64,000 bases of DNA, taken from contig NZ_JACOQI010000005.1 in the NCBI RefSeq assembly GCF_014297285.1, positions 1 through 64,000 on the forward strand. The letters are read 5' to 3'. A program made the translations under genes and the position numbers. Positions 34,387 through 42,935 of this stretch are shown piece after piece. Numbering within the stretch: the stretch's first letter is position 1; each line of letters opens with the position of its first letter. The DNA is from Dysosmobacter segnis. GTDB lineage: Bacteria > Bacillota > Clostridia > Oscillospirales > Oscillospiraceae. The notes beneath the pieces are model-generated. The model worked only from the letters and a program-made list of their open reading frames with translations, was not told where the DNA came from and did no database searches.

Positions 34387-34629
34387 ATGGAACAGAAAAT
34401 CCGTCGTGACCGCAACATGGGGTCTAATCTCAGGCGGCTGCGTGATCAGTATGGCATTTCACAAGAGAAGCTCTGCGCTGAGCTCCAGCGTCGCGGCTGT
34501 GATATCGGTCGAACCGCTTATGCCAAGTACGAATCTGGAGAACTGAACATCAAGGCAAGCGTCATTATTGAGCTGCGCAAATTCTACAACTGCAGCTATG
34601 ACGAGTTCTTTGCCGGCTTAGACGAATAA
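34387..34629 (+). CDS. XRE-family HTH regulator
   Basis: An 80-residue protein that is essentially one Cro/CI HTH domain (LRRLRDQYGISQEKLCAELQ, then GRTAYAKYESGELNIKASV). ATG at 34387 follows GGGGAG by 7 nt. It is divergent from a membrane protein gene and ends at a strong terminator, so it is probably a self-standing local regulator. Confidence 0.9.
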   Translation: MEQKIRRDRNMGSNLRRLRDQYGISQEKLCAELQRRGCDIGRTAYAKYESGELNIKASVIIELRKFYNCSYDEFFAGLDE

Positions 34630-34664
34630 ATCGGGGCAGCACGCTTGTGCTACCCCGATTTTCT
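34629..34664 (+). terminator. intrinsic terminator after XRE gene
   Basis: Stem AATCGGGGCAGCAC with GTGCTACCCCGATT followed by TTTTC. Confidence 0.88.
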
Positions 34665-34792
34665 ATTCCTTGAGTTCGAAGATGTACTTCAGTGAGAAAG
34701 TGCGCCTTAGCAGTACATCGCTGAGTTTGATGAAGTTGATAGGTGCTTTGAATTCTTTTCTCGTAACCGTAACACAGCTTTACCTGATAACG

Positions 34793-34978
34793 CTATGTCT
34801 CTTTAAGTCCAAAACCTCTGTGGCAGAAGCCTGTCAGATTGGACAAATAATCGGAGATTTCCTCCGTATCTGTCATCCCATCCGGTATCTGGACCTCTTT
34901 GGGCAGCGAATCAAGATCCTCCGCCAAGTCCACATCCCACTCGATGTTGACGGCTTTCAAATAACGATTGGTATCCAT
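34793..34978 (-). CDS. small conserved hypothetical protein
   Basis: A 61-residue acidic protein (YLKAVNIEWDVDLAEDLDSL, then SDYLSNLTGFCHRGF) of a pattern that recurs in Firmicutes mobile elements. ATG at 34978 has a GAGG site; the longer frame has none. Function unknown. The 34671-34790 stretch downstream shows no gene. Confidence 0.7.
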   Translation of the reverse strand: MDTNRYLKAVNIEWDVDLAEDLDSLPKEVQIPDGMTDTEEISDYLSNLTGFCHRGFGLKET

Positions 34979-34988
34979 ATTCAGTTCC

Positions 34989-35300
34989 TCACTCTGACAG
35001 TTTTCCAAGACACCCGCTGAGCAGAAGTCCTTCAAGATTTTTAGGTGAATTGATTCTTCCTCCGGGAGGAGGATTGTCACCGAGTTTCAACTCGGTGACA
35101 ATTCCACTCTTGAAATGAAGAAATACACGATATCCATTATCCAGCAACCATGTAGATAAAAACACCGACTGATCCGTGTGGATGTTCTCTACATGAAATC
35201 GAATTGCCCGCTGCGTCTGGTAATAGCCGATGAAGAACTGATGTCCTTTCGGCAGGTTACGAGGCATGGTCCAATAGTCTTCGTACCAGTGATACTCCAT
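34989..35300 (-). CDS. hypothetical protein with embedded inverted repeat
   Basis: A 103-residue protein. The first 65 residues look structured (WTMPRNLPKGHQFFIGYYQT). The last 30 residues are encoded after a perfect 30-nt palindrome (35073-35102) and look less conserved-like, so the frame may have been extended past an older stop. GGAGG lies 7 nt before the ATG. Confidence 0.6.
   Translation of the reverse strand: MEYHWYEDYWTMPRNLPKGHQFFIGYYQTQRAIRFHVENIHTDQSVFLSTWLLDNGYRVFLHFKSGIVTELKLGDNPPPGGRINSPKNLEGLLLSGCLGKLSE
35073..35102. repeat. perfect 14-bp inverted repeat
   Basis: ATTGTCACCGAGTT and AACTCGGTGACAAT are exact inverted copies around a 2-nt centre, inside the C-terminal coding part of the 34989-35300 gene. 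There is no T tract. Confidence 0.7.
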
Positions 35301-35302
35301 AA

Positions 35303-36256
35303 TCAGCCCTCCGTTTCAGCGCAGACATTGTGGATCAGCTCACTCATGCAGTCGAAAAACCGCTGGGAGCACTGGGCACCCTTAGCTCTCATGTACCGCA
35401 GGTGCTCACACTTCCCATTTTCGATCGTGACGCTGGTCAGCTTCTCATTGATCCATCCCTGTGTGCGGAGAGGGACATTAACTCCATATTTCCGCATCAG
35501 GTAGTTGACAATAGAAAAAGCGTTGCAGCGGTACCGACTGCGATAGAACTTCACAGTCTGGTTTTGCAGGACACCACCATCTTTGATGGTTCGGATCGCT
35601 TCTTGAACGGCCTGCTCGGACAGTCGATTCTGCTCTTCACAGAATGCTCTCTCTTCGGCTTCGGCCTTAGTTCTCCGCTCCTTCGCCACTTCGTCTTCCT
35701 TCTTTCGATACACAGCTGACAGTGCAACGCACTTATCAAGCTCACCGAGGATCAGGGCACCGACATAATCTGGGAAACTTTCGCCTCCGTTTTCTTTGGA
35801 TGCCCCAAAACACGCAACATTGTTGTCAAACAGCTTCTTGATGTAGGATGCTTGGCAAGCTGGGTCGCTGCCCAGGAGCATGATTCTCTCCCGCTCACGC
35901 CGGACAGCTTCCAAGACAGCATCATCGCCAGACTTGCGGAGATTATCGAAATAATCATTGCGGGCATCCTTGTTACCATACAACTCTGCGACAGCTGCAG
36001 GGTATCCGGCGTGGTCGATCAGATAGAAATCCGTGATTCGCAGAGGAACCAGATAGTCCCGGATCTCCGCATAAAGGAGATAGTTATCATTCTCTGCGCG
36101 GGGATACTGGATGTCCGGCTTCCCGTCACTTCTCCATAGCCGATAGGAAACCGTGCCATCAGAGATTTCTCGTTCGAACACAGCTCTCATTTTCTTACCA
36201 TCTCGGTTAAAATTGCCATCATAAAACAGCGGTTTCATCAATCGTGCATTGCTCAC
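35303..36256 (-). CDS. hypothetical protein
   Basis: A 317-residue soluble protein, with a central charged helix (KKEDEVAKERRTKAEAEERA) and a basic C-terminal domain. GTG at 36256 is used because GGAGG lies 7 nt upstream; the in-frame ATG at 36274 overlaps that site. Not recognised. Start and stop are tightly packed with neighbours. Confidence 0.68.
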   Translation of the reverse strand: MSNARLMKPLFYDGNFNRDGKKMRAVFEREISDGTVSYRLWRSDGKPDIQYPRAENDNYLLYAEIRDYLVPLRITDFYLIDHAGYPAAVAELYGNKDARNDYFDNLRKSGDDAVLEAVRRERERIMLLGSDPACQASYIKKLFDNNVACFGASKENGGESFPDYVGALILGELDKCVALSAVYRKKEDEVAKERRTKAEAEERAFCEEQNRLSEQAVQEAIRTIKDGGVLQNQTVKFYRSRYRCNAFSIVNYLMRKYGVNVPLRTQGWINEKLTSVTIENGKCEHLRYMRAKGAQCSQRFFDCMSELIHNVCAETEG

Positions 36257-36270
36257 AATCGTTCCTCCAA

Positions 36271-36531
36271 TCATTCGAAAGTCTTCAGGATGTGTTCGTG
36301 TTCAATAAGATGCGTGAAATCATCTGCATTGCCATCGCCATAGGCAATGGTCTGCAGGCACTGCTTGTCCGAAGAATACTCAACCCAAGCAAGGCGGACA
36401 GCGCCCTCTTTGAAGCGGTCATTGAGATGTTCTCCACGCAGCTCTACAAAGATGCCGGGATAGTCGTAGTCAGACTTGATCCCGACCACGATCTCACCAA
36501 TTGGTGTCTTGGCAATCAGTTCATCATTCAT
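36271..36531 (-). CDS. small hypothetical protein
   Basis: An 86-residue protein of alternating strand-like segments (GEIVVGIKSDYDYPGIFVEL). ATG at 36531 with GGAGG 9 nt upstream; the start overlaps the previous gene by 8 nt. Function unknown. Confidence 0.62.
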   Translation of the reverse strand: MNDELIAKTPIGEIVVGIKSDYDYPGIFVELRGEHLNDRFKEGAVRLAWVEYSSDKQCLQTIAYGDGNADDFTHLIEHEHILKTFE

Positions 36532-37081
36532 CGTCATCATCCTCCATAGAACCAGGCAGTGCCTTACTTCGTGTGCGCCGGTCAATACCGCTCATCATCG
36601 CTCTCACTTTCTCAAGCCGAACCAGATCGATTTCATCGTCATCGCTGGGCGAGGCCAGTTCCGGTGGTGGGAAAATGTCATTCTTCGAAATAAATGCAGA
36701 ATAGAAGATGGCAAGTTCTTCCTCCCAAGCGGCCTTGTAAAACTCAAAGTCGGCCTCAATCTCAATGTACTGGGCCGGCGTACAAGTCACACATATCTCC
36801 TTGTGCGGCCGTCCCGATTGGGTGCCGACCGTACCGCAGCAGTGACCGCTGCCAAGATGCTTGTAGGCAATCTGTACGATGAGTTTTCTCTCCCAAAAAT
36901 TGTGATACCGGATGAAGTAGTCTCGCTCTGCGGTGTCTTCAATGTCCTCTTCTGAAATGCCATACTTGGCCATCAGGCGGTTGAGAAGTGCTTCGGCATT
37001 CTCTTTTTCGCCGCCAACGCCACGCTCGGCCAGGGCCTTCACGCGTTCCAGGCGCTGCAACAATTCCTCTCGCTCAGTCAT
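36524..37081 (-). CDS. DUF2786-type protein
   Basis: The 185-residue protein begins with a DUF2786-like helical region (LQRLERVKALAERGVGGEKE, then AEALLNRLMAKYGIS), a family widespread in phages and mobile elements. A middle segment has HCCGTVGTQ and CVTC. Overlaps the next gene by 4 nt. Function unknown. Confidence 0.72.
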   Translation of the reverse strand: MTEREELLQRLERVKALAERGVGGEKENAEALLNRLMAKYGISEEDIEDTAERDYFIRYHNFWERKLIVQIAYKHLGSGHCCGTVGTQSGRPHKEICVTCTPAQYIEIEADFEFYKAAWEEELAIFYSAFISKNDIFPPPELASPSDDDEIDLVRLEKVRAMMSGIDRRTRSKALPGSMEDDDDE

Positions 37082-37278
37082 ACCGCTTCCACCCCCTCTG
37101 CAGGAACGAAGTTCGCAAACTCGGTTTCGGCGTTAGGCCGGTGGAGACACAGGTCAACGATGTCAATGCAGTTATAACAAGGCGACTGGTATGTCGCCTT
37201 GTTCTTATGCAGGCAGAGTCCGCAAGGCGGCATATCTGCCATCTGACCGTCAGATCGTCTTTGGTAGAAACCTTTCAT
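37078..37278 (-). CDS. small Cys-rich protein
   Basis: A 66-residue protein with five Cys (PPCGLCLHKN, then PCYNCIDIVDLC), probably a zinc-binding fold. GGAGG is 6 nt before the ATG. Overlaps the next gene by 4 nt. Confidence 0.68.
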   Translation of the reverse strand: MKGFYQRRSDGQMADMPPCGLCLHKNKATYQSPCYNCIDIVDLCLHRPNAETEFANFVPAEGVEAV

Positions 37279-37290
37279 TTCACACCTCCA

Positions 37291-37782
37291 TCAGCGCTGT
37301 TTCTGACCAAGTAGGTCAGAGCAGATACTGCCGCTGATTTCCACGCCGCACCGCTTCTGCAAAAAGCCCTCCAGAAAGCGGAGCGCAATCATGGCCAAGG
37401 CTGCATCGTCCACGCTGGGGCCCACAGGCTCAACTTTAGCCTGCTGCGTAAGAGGATGGATACTGAGAGATTTCATAAGTGCCATATCTACCTGCTCCAT
37501 TTCCCCGTCCGTCAAATGGCCTTTATAGTCACCGAGCCGGCTGACATCCACAGAGGTGATCTGCTCACAGAGGGCCGTAGAGCGCCGACCAATGCTTTCG
37601 ATCCGCACATGAGTGGGCATGGGCTTTTTGTACTGGCAGGTCAGGTACACGACCTCGACCACAGGGCTGTGCTCATTGCACTCTGGATTGGATACGATAA
37701 TGGCGGGCCTGCCGGACCGCTGCTCGGAGCCGATAGTCTCACTGCGATTCACATAGAATACATCGCCACGGTTGATTTCCAT
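37291..37782 (-). CDS. MazF/PemK-family toxin with C-terminal extension
   Basis: The 163-residue protein matches MazF-type mRNA interferases: INRGDVFYVN, GSEQRSGRPAIIVSN and TALCEQITSVDVSRLG. MazF enzymes cut RNA at short sites. A family member normally ends about 115 residues in; here a further 45 residues follow (from HPLTQQAKVEP). No antitoxin-like gene precedes it: the upstream neighbour is a deoxyribosyltransferase-like protein. It may be an orphan or be neutralised by its own tail. Confidence 0.88.
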   Translation of the reverse strand: MEINRGDVFYVNRSETIGSEQRSGRPAIIVSNPECNEHSPVVEVVYLTCQYKKPMPTHVRIESIGRRSTALCEQITSVDVSRLGDYKGHLTDGEMEQVDMALMKSLSIHPLTQQAKVEPVGPSVDDAALAMIALRFLEGFLQKRCGVEISGSICSDLLGQKQR

Positions 37783-37804
37783 AAACAAGTCTTCCTTTCT
37801 ATTA

Positions 37805-38437
37805 TCACGAATTTCTGCCTTGCTCGAAGGCATAGAAGTCTTCATCGCATTTGAAGCACTGGTAAGCATACCCGGAGATGTCGCTCGGAAACAGTGGATC
37901 GCCACAGCGAATACAGGTCCCGACACTCTCACGCAAGACGATGTCCTCCATTTCTTCGTCTGTCACCTCATGCTCTCGCAGATAGTCCTTTGCTGCAGTG
38001 ATGCCTTTGAAGTAGAGCACTTCGCCATCATCGTTCTGCAGGTATTCAAGGCCATTGATGGTCACGCCATTGATACAGCGCCCAACAATGACCGGTTTAG
38101 GGGCCTCCTCGAGCACAAGACCAGGTCGCTGCAGAACCGGGATACCCAGTTCCTCCGCTTTCATGATCTCGGCGCTCATGCCGCTGCTGATCCGGTCGCC
38201 GTAGACAACCAGGCGGGTACACATTGCTAACAGCTTCTGCCCAAACTCCAAGGCCAAAGCGCGTTCTTCAGGGGCGGTATCATCGAGCAGAAACGGGAGA
38301 TAGGCGTGCGGCGCAACGGCACGATTGCCAAACTCCTGTTCTGCTTTCATCATGTAAGTGCTTGCCTTTGCGGCATTGGCCAGCATCTCTGCCCTTGTCG
38401 GAGCGGAGAGTGGCGAGCACACATAGGTAAGTGCCAT
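37805..38437 (-). CDS. nucleoside 2-deoxyribosyltransferase-like protein (DUF4406/DUF7768 type)
   Basis: The N-terminal 130 residues follow the Rossmann-like pattern of the deoxyribosyltransferase superfamily (TYVCSPLSAPTRAEMLANA, VAPHAYLPFLLDD, VVYGDRISSGMSAEI). The C-terminus adds a four-Cys zinc-ribbon-like motif (CIRCGDP, then CFKCDED). Such proteins occur on phages and mobile elements, where they may hydrolyse or exchange nucleosides. AGGAGG lies 8 nt before the ATG. Confidence 0.8.
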   Translation of the reverse strand: MALTYVCSPLSAPTRAEMLANAAKASTYMMKAEQEFGNRAVAPHAYLPFLLDDTAPEERALALEFGQKLLAMCTRLVVYGDRISSGMSAEIMKAEELGIPVLQRPGLVLEEAPKPVIVGRCINGVTINGLEYLQNDDGEVLYFKGITAAKDYLREHEVTDEEMEDIVLRESVGTCIRCGDPLFPSDISGYAYQCFKCDEDFYAFEQGRNS

Positions 38438-38464
38438 TGGTAATTCCTCCTATTCGTATGTCTG

Positions 38465-38508
38465 AGGCCCGGAGCCGAGGTGCAAACGCATCGCTCGACT
38501 CCGGGCCT
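38465..38508 (-). terminator. strong hairpin between genes
   Basis: AGGCCCGGAG pairs with CTCCGGGCCT, with extra CGAG/CTCG pairing inside. It lies between the stop at 38520 and the start at 38437. No T run follows, so it may be an mRNA-stabilising or processing hairpin rather than a terminator. Confidence 0.55.
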
Positions 38509-38519
38509 TCTTTCAAAAA

Positions 38520-39536
38520 TCAGATGTGGCAGTCAACGACAACAAGGAAGTCGTCATCTTGCGCTTCATTCATCAGGGTCTGCAGCTCGTCGTTCCAGGC
38601 ACGCTCCTCCTTATCGTTGGTGGAGATGCCGAACCAGCCCATATCGCCAGAGCCTAACCAATCACCATTGCGATCAATGGCTGCGAACGAACTGATCATG
38701 TACTGATCCATGTCCGTTGCTCCTTTTCTGGCCTTAAACTCGTCCAGCGTTTCACCCTTCAGGTAGATCATGCTGCCCCAACTGGCAATGCCGTCCTCGA
38801 CAATCTTGGTCAAAGGACCGAACCCAGTCGGGTCATTGGATGCAAACGCAGCGACACACTTCTGGTATCCCTTTTCAACCTCTTCGACAGTGAGCTGCTT
38901 CATGAGGTCCCAGCAGATATCCTTCTTGCGTGCAGCATCCACATACTTATAACCTTTGGGAGCGCCGTCAGGTTCACCACTGCTGCGATCATAGGAGATG
39001 ATGCAATCCTCCAGATCCTCCTTCACCAGGAAGTTTCTGGAGAAACGGCCGCCGATCTGCCACCAGTCCCACTTGGCGTTGGGATTATAGGTGTAGCCCC
39101 ACAGTCCTTCACTATCCTGAATGTAGCCACGATGCTCTTCACAGTAGGCTTCGAAAGAGGCGTACCATGCTTTGACGGGATAATCATTTACCAGCTCAAG
39201 GGCCTTAGATTCCTCCGTCTGCAGCTTGTCCGCTATGCTCTTTTCTGCACCATACTGATAAATCACATCTTCGTGGATATAGAACTTGTCGGTGAAGATG
39301 CGGTCGTAGATCGAGCGTATAGTGCCGTCCGGGTACCGGATGACACGCATGGTGTCAGTCTCGTAGTCGGCTTTTGCCTCGTCCGTCCGATCCTCGAACT
39401 CGCGATACTCCGCCTCTTCGGTCTGTTCATCATAAGGGGCCAGAATGCGATGCAGGCAATTCTCGATATCATTGGCGGTTACATGGCTGTTGCTATAATC
39501 ATGGGGAACAATAACAGAAACAGAAAAGTGGCTCAT
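38520..39536 (-). CDS. conserved hypothetical protein of mobile elements
   Basis: A 338-residue protein starting MSHFSVSVIVPHD, a start shared by proteins on phages and conjugative elements. The middle contains WDWWQIGGRFSRNF. No catalytic motif is recognised. GAAGGAG lies 8 nt before the ATG at 39536. Confidence 0.7.
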   Translation of the reverse strand: MSHFSVSVIVPHDYSNSHVTANDIENCLHRILAPYDEQTEEAEYREFEDRTDEAKADYETDTMRVIRYPDGTIRSIYDRIFTDKFYIHEDVIYQYGAEKSIADKLQTEESKALELVNDYPVKAWYASFEAYCEEHRGYIQDSEGLWGYTYNPNAKWDWWQIGGRFSRNFLVKEDLEDCIISYDRSSGEPDGAPKGYKYVDAARKKDICWDLMKQLTVEEVEKGYQKCVAAFASNDPTGFGPLTKIVEDGIASWGSMIYLKGETLDEFKARKGATDMDQYMISSFAAIDRNGDWLGSGDMGWFGISTNDKEERAWNDELQTLMNEAQDDDFLVVVDCHI

Positions 39537-39538
39537 AA

Positions 39539-40021
39539 TCAAAACTCCTTCAAATTAGATAGTATTTTGCGGATCCTGGCAAAGCGCTTTTCAATCGCTT
39601 TCCGCTTAACTCCGCATAGGTCTGCAATTTCACGATTGGTGTAGCCTTGGTTGCGGAACTGGATCGCCTCAAACTGCTTATAGGTGAGGTTATCTTCGAT
39701 CACACGCCAGATGCCATCATCAATCGGAGCAATTTCAGGTGCAGGGATTTCACAATAGAACTCGATTGGGATTTCCTGCGGTTTTCCGAATTGATCTCGT
39801 GCATAGTTCGATAGCTCTGAACGCAGATGGTACCAAACCACCGTGGAGAAGCTGTATTTACGCAGTTCCTCCTCAGTCAGATACCGCACCACCACTTTCA
39901 GATACCGCTGGGCTAGGAGCCCATAGTAGTCGTCATCGAGACTGTGCTTCTCCATAAAATCCAAGATGAGACCGTGATGCTCTTCAGCAAATGCCTGCTG
40001 CTCAGGGGTAAGAGGGGGCAT
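39539..40021 (-). CDS. sigma-70-like protein
   Basis: The 160-residue protein ends with a sigma region 4-like HTH (LTYKQFEAIQFRNQGYTNRE, then DLCGVKRKAIEKRFARIRK). The N-terminal half has region 2-like helices. It may act as an alternative sigma factor for this block or as a DNA-binding regulator. ATG at 40021. A second sigma-like gene is at 51725. Confidence 0.78.
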   Translation of the reverse strand: MPPLTPEQQAFAEEHHGLILDFMEKHSLDDDYYGLLAQRYLKVVVRYLTEEELRKYSFSTVVWYHLRSELSNYARDQFGKPQEIPIEFYCEIPAPEIAPIDDGIWRVIEDNLTYKQFEAIQFRNQGYTNREIADLCGVKRKAIEKRFARIRKILSNLKEF

Positions 40022-40034
40022 ATGAGACACCTCC

Positions 40035-40571
40035 TCACGCAGGGGTAGGCAGAGCCGCCTTAACACCAACCAACTCGTCATACTTTCCCCGGTCGATCGG
40101 GCGGAACTGTTTCTCGCGGATGAAGAAGTACAAGCGCACTGTCATCACGATATATTCCGCAAGATCGGCATAGAAGGTGGATAGATGGGTGTAGTCATAG
40201 CTCAGGGTGAAGCGATCCATGGCCTCACGCATGTCCACCCAATATGGGTTGGTATCCTGATAGTAGAGGCAGTTGCCCTTGGCATCCCTTGGCTGCTCAC
40301 CACCAAGATTCTCATTGGAGAACCAGGTTGTCGTGTGGCCAATGACCATGGCAAAAATCTGTTCCTCCGTCTGCCGGCACATAAACTCCGGCAACACCGA
40401 GATCATGGACATGAGCTTCCTTAGCGTGCTTACCCGACACTCCAGTTCCTTAAAAAGCCAGTGATACTTGGCGTCCTGTTGGTCAAAGCCTTTTGCAAGC
40501 GCCAGCGATAGCCGGCCCTCATAGTACTGCCGGAGTTGCTGCAGCAGATCGATTCCAAAATAGAAATCCAT
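40035..40571 (-). CDS. hypothetical protein
   Basis: A 178-residue helical protein, not recognised. GGAGG lies 8 nt before the ATG, which directly abuts the previous stop. Co-transcribed with its neighbours. Confidence 0.65.
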   Translation of the reverse strand: MDFYFGIDLLQQLRQYYEGRLSLALAKGFDQQDAKYHWLFKELECRVSTLRKLMSMISVLPEFMCRQTEEQIFAMVIGHTTTWFSNENLGGEQPRDAKGNCLYYQDTNPYWVDMREAMDRFTLSYDYTHLSTFYADLAEYIVMTVRLYFFIREKQFRPIDRGKYDELVGVKAALPTPA

Positions 40572-41024
40572 CTACTCCACCTCCAGCTTGACATCATTGA
40601 TGGCCTTGCTGATCAGCTGCTCTCTGGTGATGTGAAACACTCGGGTAAAGAGATCCATATATCGATCCTGTGCCTCGGGTCGCAGCATGTTGTAGGGAGA
40701 GACGATGCCCCAAATAGCCAACTCCTCCTCCGGAAGCGCAAAGGGGTCTTCACGCCATGTTCCGAAGTCGTATTGAGGCCGATGTGGATTGGCAGCTCTC
40801 TCAACTTCATCTGCTGTCTTGGCAATCAGGATTAGTGCCAGTTTCTTTTTCAAGATGACACCGACAAGATCCTCGCGGATCCCACGCCGCACATATTCTT
40901 CAGTCAACCCCCTGGCCTTGCGGAAAGCATCCAGCTTCTTCTCAATCAGTCGTTTCGGCTGCTCGATATCTGCCAGCAACTCGCCAAGGGCCAGGAAAAA
41001 GGTCACCTCACGATCAGAAATCAT
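40572..41024 (-). CDS. hypothetical protein
   Basis: A 150-residue protein with a Lys-rich middle (REDLVGVILKKKLALILIAK). ATG at 41024; a TTG one codon earlier is also possible behind AGGAGG. Not recognised. Confidence 0.63.
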   Translation of the reverse strand: MISDREVTFFLALGELLADIEQPKRLIEKKLDAFRKARGLTEEYVRRGIREDLVGVILKKKLALILIAKTADEVERAANPHRPQYDFGTWREDPFALPEEELAIWGIVSPYNMLRPEAQDRYMDLFTRVFHITREQLISKAINDVKLEVE

Positions 41025-41049
41025 CAATCTAACACCTCCTTGAAACGGC

Positions 41050-41073
41050 TAAGGGAGTGCCGAAGCACTCCCT
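41050..41073 (-). terminator. hairpin with UUCG tetraloop
   Basis: AAGGGAGTGC-TTCG-GCACTCCCTT on the minus strand, between genes ending at 41087 and starting at 41024. No T tract, so partial termination or mRNA processing is more likely. Confidence 0.55.
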
Positions 41074-41086
41074 TGCCAGAAAACAA

Positions 41087-41653
41087 TTACTCATCAATGA
41101 AAATGACGAATGCGAAGTCGATCTCGCCATCCGAACCCTTGTGCGTGTAGCAGACATAACTGCCATCGCCGAAGCCGGAGGAGGAGATGACGCCATAGGG
41201 CATGACGCCTGCCGACATCTCACTGAGCGTGATATCGCAGGCATGGTTGTACCAAAGGTCTCCGTAGTCATGCTCAGGCTCGGGCATACCCTTGAAGATC
41301 GAGTTGTCCTGATAGAACGCCTCGTCATAGAAGCCTGCCTGACCAGAGTCAACACCCACATCGATCGGCTGCTCCAACCATCCGTCCTTCATCTGATAGA
41401 CTTTCCTCTGACGGATCACGCTGTAGTCGGGGCCAGTTTCCTTGTGACGTACTGCCAGGACGGCACAACGCACGCCCCAGTCGCCCATGTCAGTCTTCAG
41501 GACGCCAGCCTCCCATGTGCCGGTCTTGCACTTACCGAAAGTACCGCAGCACCAGACATCACGATCGTAGCAGGGATCACTGACACGCATGGTCTGGGAT
41601 GTCATCTCAAAGCCACCGAGGACGGTCATCTCTCCGGGGAAACGCTTCCTCAT
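41087..41653 (-). CDS. DUF4241-like protein
   Basis: The 188-residue protein contains QPIDVGVDSGQAGFYDEAFY and a C-terminal GDGSYVCYTHKGSDGEID, matching the pattern of DUF4241, a family of unknown function. GGGAGG lies 8 nt before ATG at 41653. Confidence 0.7.
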   Translation of the reverse strand: MRKRFPGEMTVLGGFEMTSQTMRVSDPCYDRDVWCCGTFGKCKTGTWEAGVLKTDMGDWGVRCAVLAVRHKETGPDYSVIRQRKVYQMKDGWLEQPIDVGVDSGQAGFYDEAFYQDNSIFKGMPEPEHDYGDLWYNHACDITLSEMSAGVMPYGVISSSGFGDGSYVCYTHKGSDGEIDFAFVIFIDE

Positions 41654-41667
41654 ATCCGGCACCTCCC

Positions 41668-42315
41668 TTACTGCTGCGCCGCAGCACGCTGGTCATCCAG
41701 CAGCTTCCTAGCGTCGCGGATCAGTTTCGGGCCGAAGGTCAGCTCCCACGACTCGATGAACCGGGCCGTGCGGTAGACGATGTTGAAGAAGTCCAGGTCA
41801 TTGATGTTCACATACACCGAGCGCTGCTTCTTGTAAGTGCCAGACTTGATGTGAGTGCCACCGGTAGGTGTCTTCTCCTTCACGGCACGGCCGTTCTCCA
41901 CGATAATGCACCAGGGATAATTCCGGCGCTTACCGTCGTTGCCGACCGACGCACGCTTGATCGACAGTTTCGTCACAGTGCTCAGGCCATTCTCATCGGG
42001 GTCGCCGAAGATCTTCTCCTCAGTGAAATCGAAACGGTCCAGGTCATTCTGCATCCGGCTCAGCACGAAGGGGAAAAAGCCGGGAGACAGATTGGCCGTG
42101 ACTCGGACGGTCTTATCGCCTTTACCGTTGGAGTAATCCTGCAGCACGACGCCAATGCAGGAGTAGGCCCGGAACCCGTCCGACTGCTCCTCGCCCTGAG
42201 CGTGCATGTGTGCGTAGTACTCAACCGGTGCTGGCTTGAGCTTGTCCGTGAACTCACACAGTTTCTTATTGGTCATGTAGATTGCGATCTGATTCTGAAT
42301 ACGGTTGTCTTCCAC
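41668..42315 (-). CDS. hypothetical protein
   Basis: A 215-residue soluble protein, not recognised. GTG at 42315 is chosen because GAGGG lies 8 nt upstream; an in-frame TTG at 42336 has no such site. Its 5' end overlaps or abuts the previous gene, typical of this packed block. Confidence 0.65.
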   Translation of the reverse strand: MEDNRIQNQIAIYMTNKKLCEFTDKLKPAPVEYYAHMHAQGEEQSDGFRAYSCIGVVLQDYSNGKGDKTVRVTANLSPGFFPFVLSRMQNDLDRFDFTEEKIFGDPDENGLSTVTKLSIKRASVGNDGKRRNYPWCIIVENGRAVKEKTPTGGTHIKSGTYKKQRSVYVNINDLDFFNIVYRTARFIESWELTFGPKLIRDARKLLDDQRAAAQQ

Positions 42316-42332
42316 TTGGACATCCCTCACTT

Positions 42333-42932
42333 TCAATCTTCATAGAGCAAGTCGTTGAACTCGCTGACATAAGTAGCTTCCGGCGTGAACTCCGTCGAAG
42401 TCACCTTGGCCCCGTCCACCGTGATCGTGTAGTAGGACATGCCGCCCTCGACCACAGCGAACATCTTGCCGTCCAAGTGATAGCCTCGTTCAGATAACCA
42501 CCCGGCAATGAGCTCGATCCAGTCCGTGATATAGTAGGACTTCTCAGCCTCATTCCATCCCAGATAGGAGCGGCCATTGTTCGGATCGTTAAGCAAGACA
42601 AGGTCACAGTACAGGCTCGGGCACGGATTGGGCGGCTTATTCATGCTGAATTTATTGTCGAGTCCTTCCGGATATGGGCCGGCCTCATGAAGTCTTCGAT
42701 TGAGATCAGGCGTCTCCACGGGAATGAAGAATGCGCCTTCCTCACCGAAGTCTCCGTCGCCAAACAGGCTCATAGGCTTTCGGTCCTCCAGATCAGGAAA
42801 CAGCGTATGGAGCGTCTTCACATTGCGCTTCATATGCCGAATGTCCATGAATTGCTTGAGTCTGGTAGCCAGCGGCTCCTCAACGCAGGGTGTGATGCGG
42901 ATCGCGCCGGTGAAATCTGTATTTGTTCCCAT
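42333..42932 (-). CDS. hypothetical protein
   Basis: A 199-residue protein rich in aromatic and Gly/Pro turns (CDLVLLNDPNNGRSYLGWNE), with a C-terminal strand-rich part. GGGAGG lies 6 nt before the ATG. Not recognised. Confidence 0.66.
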   Translation of the reverse strand: MGTNTDFTGAIRITPCVEEPLATRLKQFMDIRHMKRNVKTLHTLFPDLEDRKPMSLFGDGDFGEEGAFFIPVETPDLNRRLHEAGPYPEGLDNKFSMNKPPNPCPSLYCDLVLLNDPNNGRSYLGWNEAEKSYYITDWIELIAGWLSERGYHLDGKMFAVVEGGMSYYTITVDGAKVTSTEFTPEATYVSEFNDLLYED

Positions 42933-42935
42933 ACC

